Assembly (NCBI GenBank): GCA_905207625.1
Contig: CAJLLT010000028.1
Location: forward strand, 1-28,277
Direction of reading: 5' to 3'
Length of the DNA: 28,277 bases
DNA from: an uncultured Eubacteriales bacterium
Lineage (GTDB): Bacteria; Bacillota; Clostridia; Oscillospirales; UBA644
A program made the translations under genes and the position numbers. How positions within the stretch are numbered: position 1 is the stretch's first letter; each line of letters begins with the position of its first letter. Shown here piece after piece: positions 1-6,659 of the stretch. Under the pieces are notes generated by a model. It ran no database searches and was not told where the DNA came from. It saw only the letters and a list, made by a program, of their open reading frames with translations.

Positions 1-45
1 GAAAAAATCGCAAAATGGATCGGTATTTTTTCGAAAAAAAGCAGG

Positions 46-85
46 GACGAAAAAACGGGAGAAATCTTTCGAAATCTCCCGTTTT
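46..85 (-). terminator. Intrinsic terminator after tRNA-Trp
   Basis: On the minus strand an 11-bp stem (52-62 paired with 75-85, AAAACGGGAGA type) with a 12-base interior is followed by a run of T residues opposite the A run at 50-55. It lies about 40 bases past the tRNA 3' end, the expected place for a Rho-independent terminator of that transcript. The stem is flanked by A and T runs on both sides, so it could act in both directions. The remaining left-edge bases (1-45) hold only A/T-rich sequence. Confidence 0.75.
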
Positions 86-125
86 CTCTTGTTTTCTCGT
101 GCGGATCGATTTTGACCACACAACA

Positions 126-201
126 TGGCAGGGGCAGAAGGAATCGAACCCTCGGCACGCGGTTTTGGAGACCGCTGCTCTACCTGCTGAGCTATACCCC
201 T
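126..201 (-). tRNA. tRNA-Trp (anticodon CCA)
   Basis: Read on the minus strand this is a full 76-nt cloverleaf. The acceptor stem AGGGGTA pairs with TGCCCCT (one T-G pair), the D-arm has the TAGCTCAG..GGTAGAGC pattern, the anticodon stem GCGGT/ACCGC encloses loop CTCCAAA with anticodon CCA, and the T-arm has GGTTCGATTCC. Discriminator base G73 is usual for tryptophan tRNA. The 3' CCA is encoded. It has its own promoter at 263-291 and a terminator at 46-85, and may also receive read-through from the SDR gene upstream. Confidence 0.97.
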
Positions 202-262
202 GTACAGAACGCACGCCGAAGAACCGAAGAATCGGGAAAGTTCCACGACTTTGTGCCTGATA

Positions 263-291
263 ATTATATCATATCAAAGAAGTTTTTTCAA
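263..291 (-). promoter_or_regulatory. Sigma-A-type promoter for tRNA-Trp
   Basis: On the minus strand TTGAAA (286-291) and a perfect TATAAT (263-268) are separated by exactly 17 bases. The expected start lies near position 256, giving a leader of about 55 nt before the tRNA 5' end at 201. The promoter sits in the gap between the SDR stop codon and the tRNA; I see no terminator in that gap. Confidence 0.8.
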
Positions 292-346
292 GTATGCAAA
301 TTGAACAAATTTATGAACAAAAACCCTATATATCCCGTGACACAGC

Positions 347-1129
347 TCAGGAATAGATCTTCCCTATCAGAAAATTTGCCGTACCGGCAGGCAACAGTTT
401 TATAAGCGCCACCGCGGCCTTGTATTTCAGCCCCACGGTGTACAGAGGTCTGACTTTTTTCTTTTCCGCAAGACACAGCACAAGTGAGGCAACCTTATCC
501 GGGTCGGCTCCGTTCTGTTCATCCCTTTCCATTGTTGCCACGGACTTTGATATTCTTCCGCCGTACTCAACGTCACCCGCAACGGTTTTTCGTCTGGCGG
601 CGGTAAATCCGGTTTTGGTATCCCCCGGCATTACGGCACAGACACTTATGCCGAAAGGTCTGACTTCATTGGCAATTGCAAGGGTAAGGGAATTTATTGC
701 GGCTTTTGAAGCGGAATAATATGCCTGGAAAGGAATCGACGCCACCGCCGCAACGGAACTCAGATTTATTATTCGGCCGAAATTGCGCCGTCTCATTCCC
801 GGCAAAACACTCCGGATAACGTTAAGCGTTCCCAGAATATTCAGACCGAACTGTCTTTCGGTATCTTCCGGGGAAAGGAACTCAACCGCGCCGGAGACTC
901 CCATGCCGGCATTGTTCACAAGAAGGTCTATACCTGACGGGGATTCAGCCTTCCGTATCGCATCCGCAACAGCGGCAGCATCCGTAATGTCACATCCGAT
1001 ATGTTCGACTCCGGGACGGCTTTCACCGTTGCGGCTCAGTTCATATACCTTCCAGCCTCTTTCGGCAAGCATATCGCATATTCTCTTACCTATTCCGGAG
1101 CTCCCTCCGGTAACGACAGCAGTTTTCAT
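347..1129 (-). CDS. Short-chain dehydrogenase/reductase (SDR family)
   Basis: The 260-residue protein is a classical SDR oxidoreductase using NAD(P)H. The dinucleotide loop TGGSSGIG is at residues 7-14, NNAG at 72-75, the catalytic serine at about S125, the Y138-x3-K142 pair follows, and PG is at 168-169. Length and motif spacing match the classical group. The C-terminal part (about 220-260) is hydrophobic and basic, somewhat like SDRs acting on lipids or other hydrophobic substrates, but the substrate cannot be told from sequence. The start is supported by GGAGG at 1135-1139. It is the penultimate gene of the minus-strand block but has its own near-perfect promoter with a tandem repeat over the -10 box, so it is probably separately regulated. 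Confidence 0.9.
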   Translation of the reverse strand: MKTAVVTGGSSGIGKRICDMLAERGWKVYELSRNGESRPGVEHIGCDITDAAAVADAIRKAESPSGIDLLVNNAGMGVSGAVEFLSPEDTERQFGLNILGTLNVIRSVLPGMRRRNFGRIINLSSVAAVASIPFQAYYSASKAAINSLTLAIANEVRPFGISVCAVMPGDTKTGFTAARRKTVAGDVEYGGRISKSVATMERDEQNGADPDKVASLVLCLAEKKKVRPLYTVGLKYKAAVALIKLLPAGTANFLIGKIYS

Positions 1130-1149
1130 TTCAGCCTCCGAAAGATAAA

Positions 1150-1193
1150 TGTTACATTTGTTACATTATACTGCGGTTTGGATTTTTTGTCAA
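1150..1193 (-). promoter_or_regulatory. Consensus promoter with overlapping tandem repeat, upstream of SDR gene
   Basis: On the minus strand TTGACA (1188-1193) and TATAAT (1165-1170), both perfect, are separated by 17 bases. Two head-to-tail copies of the 9-mer TGTTACATT (plus-strand reading, 1150-1158 and 1159-1167) cover the -10 box and the likely start site. The first copy lies within a near-palindrome AAATGTTACATTT (1148-1159 region). A strong promoter with repeats at the start site suggests a repressor operator; the regulator is not identifiable here. Confidence 0.85.
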
Positions 1194-1203
1194 GTGTAAT
1201 GAC

Positions 1204-1241
1204 AGCTAAAAATACCTCCTTCTGACAGAAGGAGGTATTTT
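1204..1241 (-). terminator. Intrinsic terminator after transaldolase gene
   Basis: A near-perfect inverted repeat of 16 bp (1209-1224 with 1226-1241, AAAATACCTCCTTCTG type) lies just past the stop codon at 1255, and on the minus strand it runs into a T tract. This strong Rho-independent terminator separates the transaldolase transcript from the SDR promoter immediately downstream. The symmetric A/T ends may let it work in both directions. Confidence 0.9.
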
Positions 1242-1254
1242 ACCTGAAAACAGG

Positions 1255-1950
1255 TTATTTATTCAGTTCTTCCTCGCAGAAATCCGCAACGGTCTTATCC
1301 CCGTACACCTGGCTCCAGTCGGCATTGAAGTCGTCGATGGCATACTGCGTCAGGGGGTGATATGTCAGCATCTGGAACAGATCGGGGTTGATGGTGACAG
1401 TATCACAACCGCAGAGAGCGACCTTATGGATCTGCTCAACGGTTTTGAAGCTTGCGGCAAGTACCTGGGTCTTTATACCGTATGCATTGAACATTTTCTT
1501 TATCTCTTCGATAACATGAACACCGTCGGAAACAATGTTATCGAGTCTGTTTACATAAGGAGCAACGAAATCAGCTCCGGCCTGCGCGGCAATAAGAGCC
1601 TGCTGCTGGGTAAATATGGCGGTCATGGTAACGCCTATTCCCATTTTCTTCAGCGCCATAGTAGCTTTGAGACCCTCGGGAGAAATCGGAATTTTGACAT
1701 AGAACGGATCCCCGACGATGGTATGGAGTGCCACAGCTTCCTTGACTATATCCTCGGCAAAAGAGGCGGTAGTCTGAATATGGAGCATTTTATCGTTGCC
1801 GATTATCTTCCTTATTTCCTTTATCAGAGGAATAAAGTCGGTATGCTCCTTGGAAATAATGGTAGGGTTGGTGGTAACGCCTGCCACAGGATAAAATTCT
1901 ACGCATTTCCTTATTTTTTCAAGATTTGCGGTATCGATAATATACAGCAT
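1255..1950 (-). CDS. fsa: Fructose-6-phosphate aldolase / transaldolase-like protein
   Basis: The 231-residue protein belongs to the small transaldolase family (FSA/TalC/MipB). Counting from the chosen start, GVTTNPT is at 24-30, Q59 and Y132 occupy the positions that in E. coli FSA distinguish fructose-6-phosphate aldolase from true transaldolase, and the Schiff-base lysine is K86 in YVKIP. It should act in the cytoplasm, either cleaving fructose 6-phosphate to dihydroxyacetone and glyceraldehyde 3-phosphate or transferring dihydroxyacetone units; sequence alone does not settle which. The ATG at 1948-1950 is preferred because MLYIIDTANL is the usual family N-terminus. An in-frame upstream ATG would add 16 unusual lysine-rich residues. 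An AGGAAG lies about 12 bases upstream of the chosen start. Confidence 0.9.
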   Translation of the reverse strand: MLYIIDTANLEKIRKCVEFYPVAGVTTNPTIISKEHTDFIPLIKEIRKIIGNDKMLHIQTTASFAEDIVKEAVALHTIVGDPFYVKIPISPEGLKATMALKKMGIGVTMTAIFTQQQALIAAQAGADFVAPYVNRLDNIVSDGVHVIEEIKKMFNAYGIKTQVLAASFKTVEQIHKVALCGCDTVTINPDLFQMLTYHPLTQYAIDDFNADWSQVYGDKTVADFCEEELNK

Positions 1951-1988
1951 AATGACTGTTCGCTTCCTTTTTTTATTTTCTCCGTCAG

Positions 1989-1997
1989 AGTATAACA
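1989..1997 (-). promoter_or_regulatory. Extended -10 promoter candidate upstream of transaldolase gene
   Basis: On the minus strand TGTTATACT carries a TGn extension before a TATACT -10 box (1989-1994). A TTGTTA about 19 bases upstream is only a weak -35. The 5' leader would be about 35 nt. This promoter plus the terminator at 1204-1241 would make the aldolase gene a separate unit, although it is also only 90 bases from nfo and read-through is possible. Confidence 0.5.
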
Positions 1998-2039
1998 CAA
2001 CAATATTTCATTTTAACAAAATAAATATGACGATTTTGT

Positions 2040-2873
2040 TTATTCACGGTAATTTTGTTTTAAAAAGGCTATTTCCGACGCATATCCGTCAAGTTCATTC
2101 GGAGTTTCCAGAATAAACGGAAGATTCTTCAGTGCCGGATAATTAATTATGCGCACAATCCCCTCCCGGCCCAGAGACCCTAGTCCGATCTTCTGATGTC
2201 TGTCCTTATGGCTTGAAAATGGATTCATGCTGTCATTGAGATGCACCGCTTTCAGCCGGTTGAGACCTATGATCCGGTCAAACTGTTCAAGGACACCGTC
2301 AAGGTCTCCGAGAATATCATAGCCCGCATCGTAAACGTGGCAGGTATCAAGACAAACACCCAGTTTTTCCGGCTCTCTGACCGAATCAATTATACGCCTC
2401 AGCTGTTCGAATCTGCAACCTATTTCACTGCCTTTGCCCGCCATGGTTTCCAGCAAGACAGTTGTGGTTTTCGCTTCGGCAAGGACTTCGTCAAGACACC
2501 GGACTATGAGGCGTATCCCCTCATCTTCCCCCTGTCCGACATGGCTTCCCGGATGAAAATTGTACAGATTTCCCGGGACAAACTCCATTCTCCGGAGATC
2601 ATCCGCAAAAGTTTCCCGGGCAAAACGGCGGATATTTTCGTCTGCGGAGCAGGCGTTAAGGGTATACGGAGCGTGTGCGACTATCTGACCTATCCCGTTT
2701 TCTTCCGCAAATTCAAGATAAGCCTTCACATCGGCGGGATCAATATCTTTTGCTTTTCCGCCTCTGGGATTACGGGTGAAAAACTGAAAGGTATTCGCAC
2801 CGATATCGCGGGCGGTCTTTCCCATCTGAAGGAATCCGCCGGACGCGGAAAGATGACAGCCTATTTTCAGCAT
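2040..2873 (-). CDS. nfo: Endonuclease IV (AP endonuclease)
   Basis: The 277-residue TIM-barrel protein cleaves DNA 5' of abasic sites in base excision repair. All nine trinuclear-zinc ligands known from E. coli Nfo are present: H67, H107, E142, D176, H179, H211, D224, H226 and E256. Family blocks seen are CHLSASGG near the start, LETMAGKGSEIG, CLDTCHVYDAGYD and ILETP. The start is the ATG at 2871-2873, which has GAGG six bases upstream; a TTG four codons earlier overlaps that ribosome binding site and would make the SD coding. It follows htrA by 85 bases that contain a GC-rich hairpin but no clear promoter. Confidence 0.96.
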   Translation of the reverse strand: MLKIGCHLSASGGFLQMGKTARDIGANTFQFFTRNPRGGKAKDIDPADVKAYLEFAEENGIGQIVAHAPYTLNACSADENIRRFARETFADDLRRMEFVPGNLYNFHPGSHVGQGEDEGIRLIVRCLDEVLAEAKTTTVLLETMAGKGSEIGCRFEQLRRIIDSVREPEKLGVCLDTCHVYDAGYDILGDLDGVLEQFDRIIGLNRLKAVHLNDSMNPFSSHKDRHQKIGLGSLGREGIVRIINYPALKNLPFILETPNELDGYASEIAFLKQNYRE

Positions 2874-2923
2874 AACAAACCTCAATTCCGGCGAAACACC
2901 TGTTCCGCCGTATATAATTCCGA

Positions 2924-2949
2924 TGCGCCCGCCCAGGCAGGCAGGCGCA
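2924..2949 (-). other. GC-rich hairpin between htrA and nfo
   Basis: A 10-bp stem (2924-2933 with 2940-2949, TGCGCCTGCC paired with GGCGGGCGCA, one G-U pair in RNA) has a six-base loop. It begins about 10 bases past the htrA stop codon. No U-tract follows on either strand, so it is not a classic terminator; it may stabilise the htrA 3' end, pause polymerase, or be a Rho- or Nus-assisted site. Function is not shown. Confidence 0.5.
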
Positions 2950-2958
2950 CCGGTATTT

Positions 2959-4194
2959 TCAGTCTTTTGTACTCAATTTCACCGTAAAGGTAAGACTTTC
3001 TACATCCCTCAGAACGGAAAGTTCAACCTCTGCGCCGAAATCATATTTGCTCAGCACATTTATGAATTCATCTACGGAACTTACTCTTCTGCCGTCGATC
3101 TTTGTGATAATATCGCCCACCCTGATTCCTGCCGCTTCCGCACCCTGTCCGGAAATGATCTCGGCAACGTAGACACCCGCCGGTCTTGTGGAGGTGGACC
3201 CCTTTATCCCGATAGCGGGACGGATGACGGAGCCGTTTTCAATTATCTGGGTTATGATATCACGGATGCGGTCAACACGGATGGCAAAACCGATGTTTTC
3301 GTATTCTTCACTGGAAATCTTGATTGAGTTCATGCCTACAACTTCACCGTAAGCATTGATCAGCGGCCCTCCGGAGTTTCCAGGGTTGATGGGGGCGGTA
3401 TGCTGTATAACGTCAAGGGTAAGCCCCAGGTCATCAAAACTCAGACCGTCGCGGATACCGGAAACATTTCCGGCAGTAACGGTATGGGTAAGATTCTGAC
3501 TGTAAGGCGAACCTATGGCAACAACGGTATCACCCAAGCGCAGAGCTGAGGAATCACCGAACTTCACCGCAGTAAGACCGTTTGCGTCTATCTTTACTAT
3601 TCCGACCTCGGAAAAAGTATCGTATCCAACAATCTCCGCGTCATATTCCTCTCCGCTGTACAACGTGACCTTGACCGAAACAGCCCCGTTTATAACATGG
3701 GCGCAGGTCAGGATATAACCGTCCGAAGAATAGACCATACCCACACCGGATCCCATGGAAGTACCGGTGGTCACTGTTATATCAACTACCGAAGGGTTGA
3801 GCTTTTCCGCGATCTCCGCCACGGACATTTCCTTTTGCGCGGGAACTATCACGGGTCTGGAAGGTTCATCCGTGGGCTCGGTTGCGTCAGGATCATCGGT
3901 GGGCGGTTGAGTCGGGGTATTTATTCTGTCCTCAGTGGCAGGTTCGGTGGGAAATACGGAATCTCCCCGGAGAGAAAGGATAACCGTCACGGTCCCGAGC
4001 ATCAGGGCAATGACAAGAAGCAACACCCCCACAGTTATCCAGAAGCCTCTGGAAGCGGATCTCTGTTTTTTCTCGGCCTGCCTCAGTTTCTCCGTATACC
4101 CGTCATCGGGACGTCCTCCGGAATACGCAACAGTAACGGAATCCGCCGTTTCCGACCCGACGGGATCATTGATCTTTAAATTATCGTCGTTCAT
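2959..4194 (-). CDS. Membrane-anchored HtrA/DegP-type serine protease with PDZ domain
   Basis: The 411-residue protein has a charged cytoplasmic N-terminus (1-50), one membrane segment (about 52-76), a Thr/Pro/Asp-rich linker (82-115), a trypsin-like domain (about 125-320) and one PDZ domain (about 328-400), the usual Gram-positive HtrA layout for envelope protein quality control. H166 (CAHV) and S274 (PGNSGGP) fit the catalytic triad. The residue aligned with the catalytic Asp (E. coli DegP D135, in RSDIALIQI) is E196 in SEVGIVKI, an unusual substitution that may lower activity. The start has GGAGG six bases upstream. A short TTCCGG/CCGGAA hairpin lies in its leader. Confidence 0.93.
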   Translation of the reverse strand: MNDDNLKINDPVGSETADSVTVAYSGGRPDDGYTEKLRQAEKKQRSASRGFWITVGVLLLVIALMLGTVTVILSLRGDSVFPTEPATEDRINTPTQPPTDDPDATEPTDEPSRPVIVPAQKEMSVAEIAEKLNPSVVDITVTTGTSMGSGVGMVYSSDGYILTCAHVINGAVSVKVTLYSGEEYDAEIVGYDTFSEVGIVKIDANGLTAVKFGDSSALRLGDTVVAIGSPYSQNLTHTVTAGNVSGIRDGLSFDDLGLTLDVIQHTAPINPGNSGGPLINAYGEVVGMNSIKISSEEYENIGFAIRVDRIRDIITQIIENGSVIRPAIGIKGSTSTRPAGVYVAEIISGQGAEAAGIRVGDIITKIDGRRVSSVDEFINVLSKYDFGAEVELSVLRDVESLTFTVKLSTKD

Positions 4195-4208
4195 ACTGTC
4201 CTCCGTTC

Positions 4209-4225
4209 TTCCGGTCTGTCCGGAA
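4209..4225 (-). other. Short hairpin in htrA leader
   Basis: A 6-bp perfect stem TTCCGG/CCGGAA with a five-base loop sits just upstream of the GGAGG of htrA. The surrounding gap 4195-4301 is A/T-rich with several possible -10 boxes (for example TATACT on the minus strand near 4255-4262), but none has a convincing -35. No terminator for the GNAT gene is visible here. Confidence 0.3.
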
Positions 4226-4301
4226 TTTACGTTACAATTTGATTTTAGTATATATTTTAGTCCGCCTTTTTACGGAATTGTTAATTTTTCATACAGATAT
4301 T

Positions 4302-4853
4302 CTATTTAAGCAATGAGAACACTGCGATATCGGACTGAGTCTTTCTGCCGTTAAGATTTATATACATATACCGGCGCAGTATCCCCTCCTGCTGCATTCC
4401 CACTTTTTTCAGCACAGCGATACTTGCGGCATTCTCCGGACTGCAAAGGCTCTCTATCCGGCACAGCGGAGTGCTTCCGAAACAGTAACCGATCACAGCT
4501 TCAGCCGCCTCCGTGGCGTAACCTTTTCCCCATTGATCGGGACTGACCCAGAAACCCAGTTCGGCCCTTCCGTGATAAAAATTCTTATTGTGCAGGTTTA
4601 TCATCCCCACCGGCTCATCGTCCTCATTACGGGCGATGACCCATTCGGTACAGTCCCCCCGTTCATACTTTTCCATGACCCGGTTTATAAACTGCATCGT
4701 GTCCGCCACTGTCTCATGGGGACTCCATGCTTCGTATTTTGAAATCCTGGGATCGGACAATGATGAAAACAGTGTCAGGTCGGTGGTATATATGCGCCGG
4801 AGGGTGAGTCTCCGGGTTTTTATTTCAACAGGAAAAGGTGCGGGTTTCGGCAT
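4302..4853 (-). CDS. GNAT acetyltransferase, RimJ/RimL type
   Basis: The 183-residue protein begins with the RimJ/RimL-like strand TRRLTLRRI (13-21), has the acetyl-CoA pyrophosphate loop QWGKGYATEA at 107-116 after LGFWVSP, and the late block N-x-AS-x-x-VLKKVGM typical of this group. Such enzymes acetylate protein N-termini (ribosomal proteins) or small amines; the substrate is not predictable here. It starts 10 bases after the thrS stop, and its GAGG overlaps the thrS stop region, so the two are translationally linked. It lacks other domains. Confidence 0.88.
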   Translation of the reverse strand: MPKPAPFPVEIKTRRLTLRRIYTTDLTLFSSLSDPRISKYEAWSPHETVADTMQFINRVMEKYERGDCTEWVIARNEDDEPVGMINLHNKNFYHGRAELGFWVSPDQWGKGYATEAAEAVIGYCFGSTPLCRIESLCSPENAASIAVLKKVGMQQEGILRRYMYINLNGRKTQSDIAVFSLLK

Positions 4854-4863
4854 ATCTTAATCC

Positions 4864-6621
4864 TCAGTCAAGAGTTTTCTCTGCAACACGACGGTTTATT
4901 TCGGCTATGAACTCATCCGCAGTCATGCTTCCCTTGTCCCCATCCTTGCGGCAACGGACGGAAACGGTTCCTTCCTCCGCTTCCTTATCTCCAACCACCA
5001 GCATGAAGGGAACTTTCTGCATTTGAGCCTCACGGATCTTATAGCCTATCTTCTCGTTACGGTCATCAAGTTCATATCTGATATCGTATTTGTCGAGTTT
5101 CTCCGCGAGAGCACGGGCATAGTCGTGATGTCTGTCCGCAATGGGAAGGATCTTGACCTGGACGGGAGCAAGCCAGGTGGGGAACGCTCCCGCATACTTT
5201 TCTATGAGCAGTGCAAGGGTCCTTTCATAGCAACCGATGCTTGTACGGTGAATGATGTAAGGATTCTTTTTTACACCGTCGCTGTCTGTGTAGACCATTC
5301 CGAATTTCTCGGCAAGCATCTGGTCTATCTGGATGGTTATGAGCGTATCTTCCTTACCGTAGACATTTCTGATCTGAATATCGAGCTTCGGTCCGTAGAA
5401 CGCAGCTTCACCCACACCTATCTTGTAGGGTATTTCCAGGTGATCAAGGATCTTTTTCATCACGCCCTGGGCTTCATCCCACTGTTCCGGAGTTCCTATA
5501 TACTTTTCCCTGTCATTGGGGTCCCACTGGGAGAAGCGGTAGCTGACATCTTCATACAAACCGAGAGTTTTAAGCATGAATATTGCCATTTCCAGACATC
5601 CCCTGAATTCCCCCTCAAGCTGATCGGGAGTACACATAAGATGGCCCTCTGATATTGTGAACTGACGCACACGGATAAGTCCGTGCATTTCGCCGGAAGC
5701 CTCATTGCGGAACAGCGTGGAAGTCTCGTCATATCTCAGCGGCAGATCTCTGTAAGAACGGGCACGGTTCAGGTACGCCTGATACTGGAACGGACAGGTC
5801 ATGGGTCTGAGGGCAAAGACCTCGTCATCCTTGGTCTCATCCCCCATTACGAACATTCCGTCCTTATAGTGATCCCAGTGTCCGGAAACCTTGTAAAGAT
5901 CGCTCTTCGCCATATAAGGGGTTTTTGTCAGCTGCCAGCCTTTTTTGGCCTCCGTATCCTCAACGAAACGCTGAAGTATCTGGAGTATCTTCGCGCCCTT
6001 GGGCAGCATTATGGGCAGACCCTGTCCGATAAGCTCAGAGGTAGTGAAAAGTTCAAGTTCCCTGCCGAGTTTGTTGTGGTCACGCTTTCTCGCCTCTTCC
6101 TGGTCCGCAAGATACCGGGCAAGCATTTCCGCCTTGGGAAATGAAATGCCGTAAACACGGGTCAGCATTTTTTTTGTAGAATCTCCGTGCCAGTATGCGC
6201 CGGTGGCGGAAAGAAGCTTTATAGCCTTTATTTTGGTGACATAAGGCAGATGAGGACCTGCGCAGAGATCCACAAACTCACCCTGCTTATAAAAGCTTAT
6301 GGGCTCGCCTTCGGGAAGATTTTCTATCAGTTCAATCTTGTAAGGTTCGTTTTTCATGAGCTCCAGGGCTTCATCCCTGGGCAGCTCGAAACGCTCAACC
6401 TTAAGATTTTCCTTTGTAATTTTTTTCATTTCCGCTTCCAGTTTCTCCAGAACTTCGGGAGTAAAGGAAACATCAGTGTCAAAATCGTAGTAAAAGCCGT
6501 TGTCAATGGCAGGACCTATGGTAAGCTTCGTCTCCGGATAAAGTCTTTTTACCGCCTGAGCCAGAACGTGAGACGTGGTATGCCAGAATACCTTCATCTC
6601 GTCAAGATTTTCAATAACCAT
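4864..6621 (-). CDS. thrS: Threonyl-tRNA synthetase, TGS-less form
   Basis: The 585-residue protein charges tRNA-Thr. It starts directly with the second editing domain: H14-x3-H18 and C120-x3-H124 are the editing-site residues known from E. coli ThrRS. The N-terminal TGS domain (about 60 residues) is absent, and only 38 bases separate the gene from the one upstream, so no missed start can supply it. The class II core (about 185-480) has candidate zinc ligands C276, H327 and H458, but within the variant contexts MTCPFQYQ and FTISEGH rather than CPGH and FTQDDAH. The anticodon-binding domain follows from about 485. I see no T-box leader. It is followed closely by the GNAT gene and preceded by the Gld-like ABC module. 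Confidence 0.97.
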   Translation of the reverse strand: MVIENLDEMKVFWHTTSHVLAQAVKRLYPETKLTIGPAIDNGFYYDFDTDVSFTPEVLEKLEAEMKKITKENLKVERFELPRDEALELMKNEPYKIELIENLPEGEPISFYKQGEFVDLCAGPHLPYVTKIKAIKLLSATGAYWHGDSTKKMLTRVYGISFPKAEMLARYLADQEEARKRDHNKLGRELELFTTSELIGQGLPIMLPKGAKILQILQRFVEDTEAKKGWQLTKTPYMAKSDLYKVSGHWDHYKDGMFVMGDETKDDEVFALRPMTCPFQYQAYLNRARSYRDLPLRYDETSTLFRNEASGEMHGLIRVRQFTISEGHLMCTPDQLEGEFRGCLEMAIFMLKTLGLYEDVSYRFSQWDPNDREKYIGTPEQWDEAQGVMKKILDHLEIPYKIGVGEAAFYGPKLDIQIRNVYGKEDTLITIQIDQMLAEKFGMVYTDSDGVKKNPYIIHRTSIGCYERTLALLIEKYAGAFPTWLAPVQVKILPIADRHHDYARALAEKLDKYDIRYELDDRNEKIGYKIREAQMQKVPFMLVVGDKEAEEGTVSVRCRKDGDKGSMTADEFIAEINRRVAEKTLD

Positions 6622-6659
6622 TTCTCTGTACCTCTTTGTATGTCAAGAATTGTTTTTCA

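Noticed and set aside
4226..4301. A promoter for htrA in the A/T-rich gap
   Set aside because: Several -10-like boxes exist but no -35 lies at 16-18 bases from any of them, so I do not call one.
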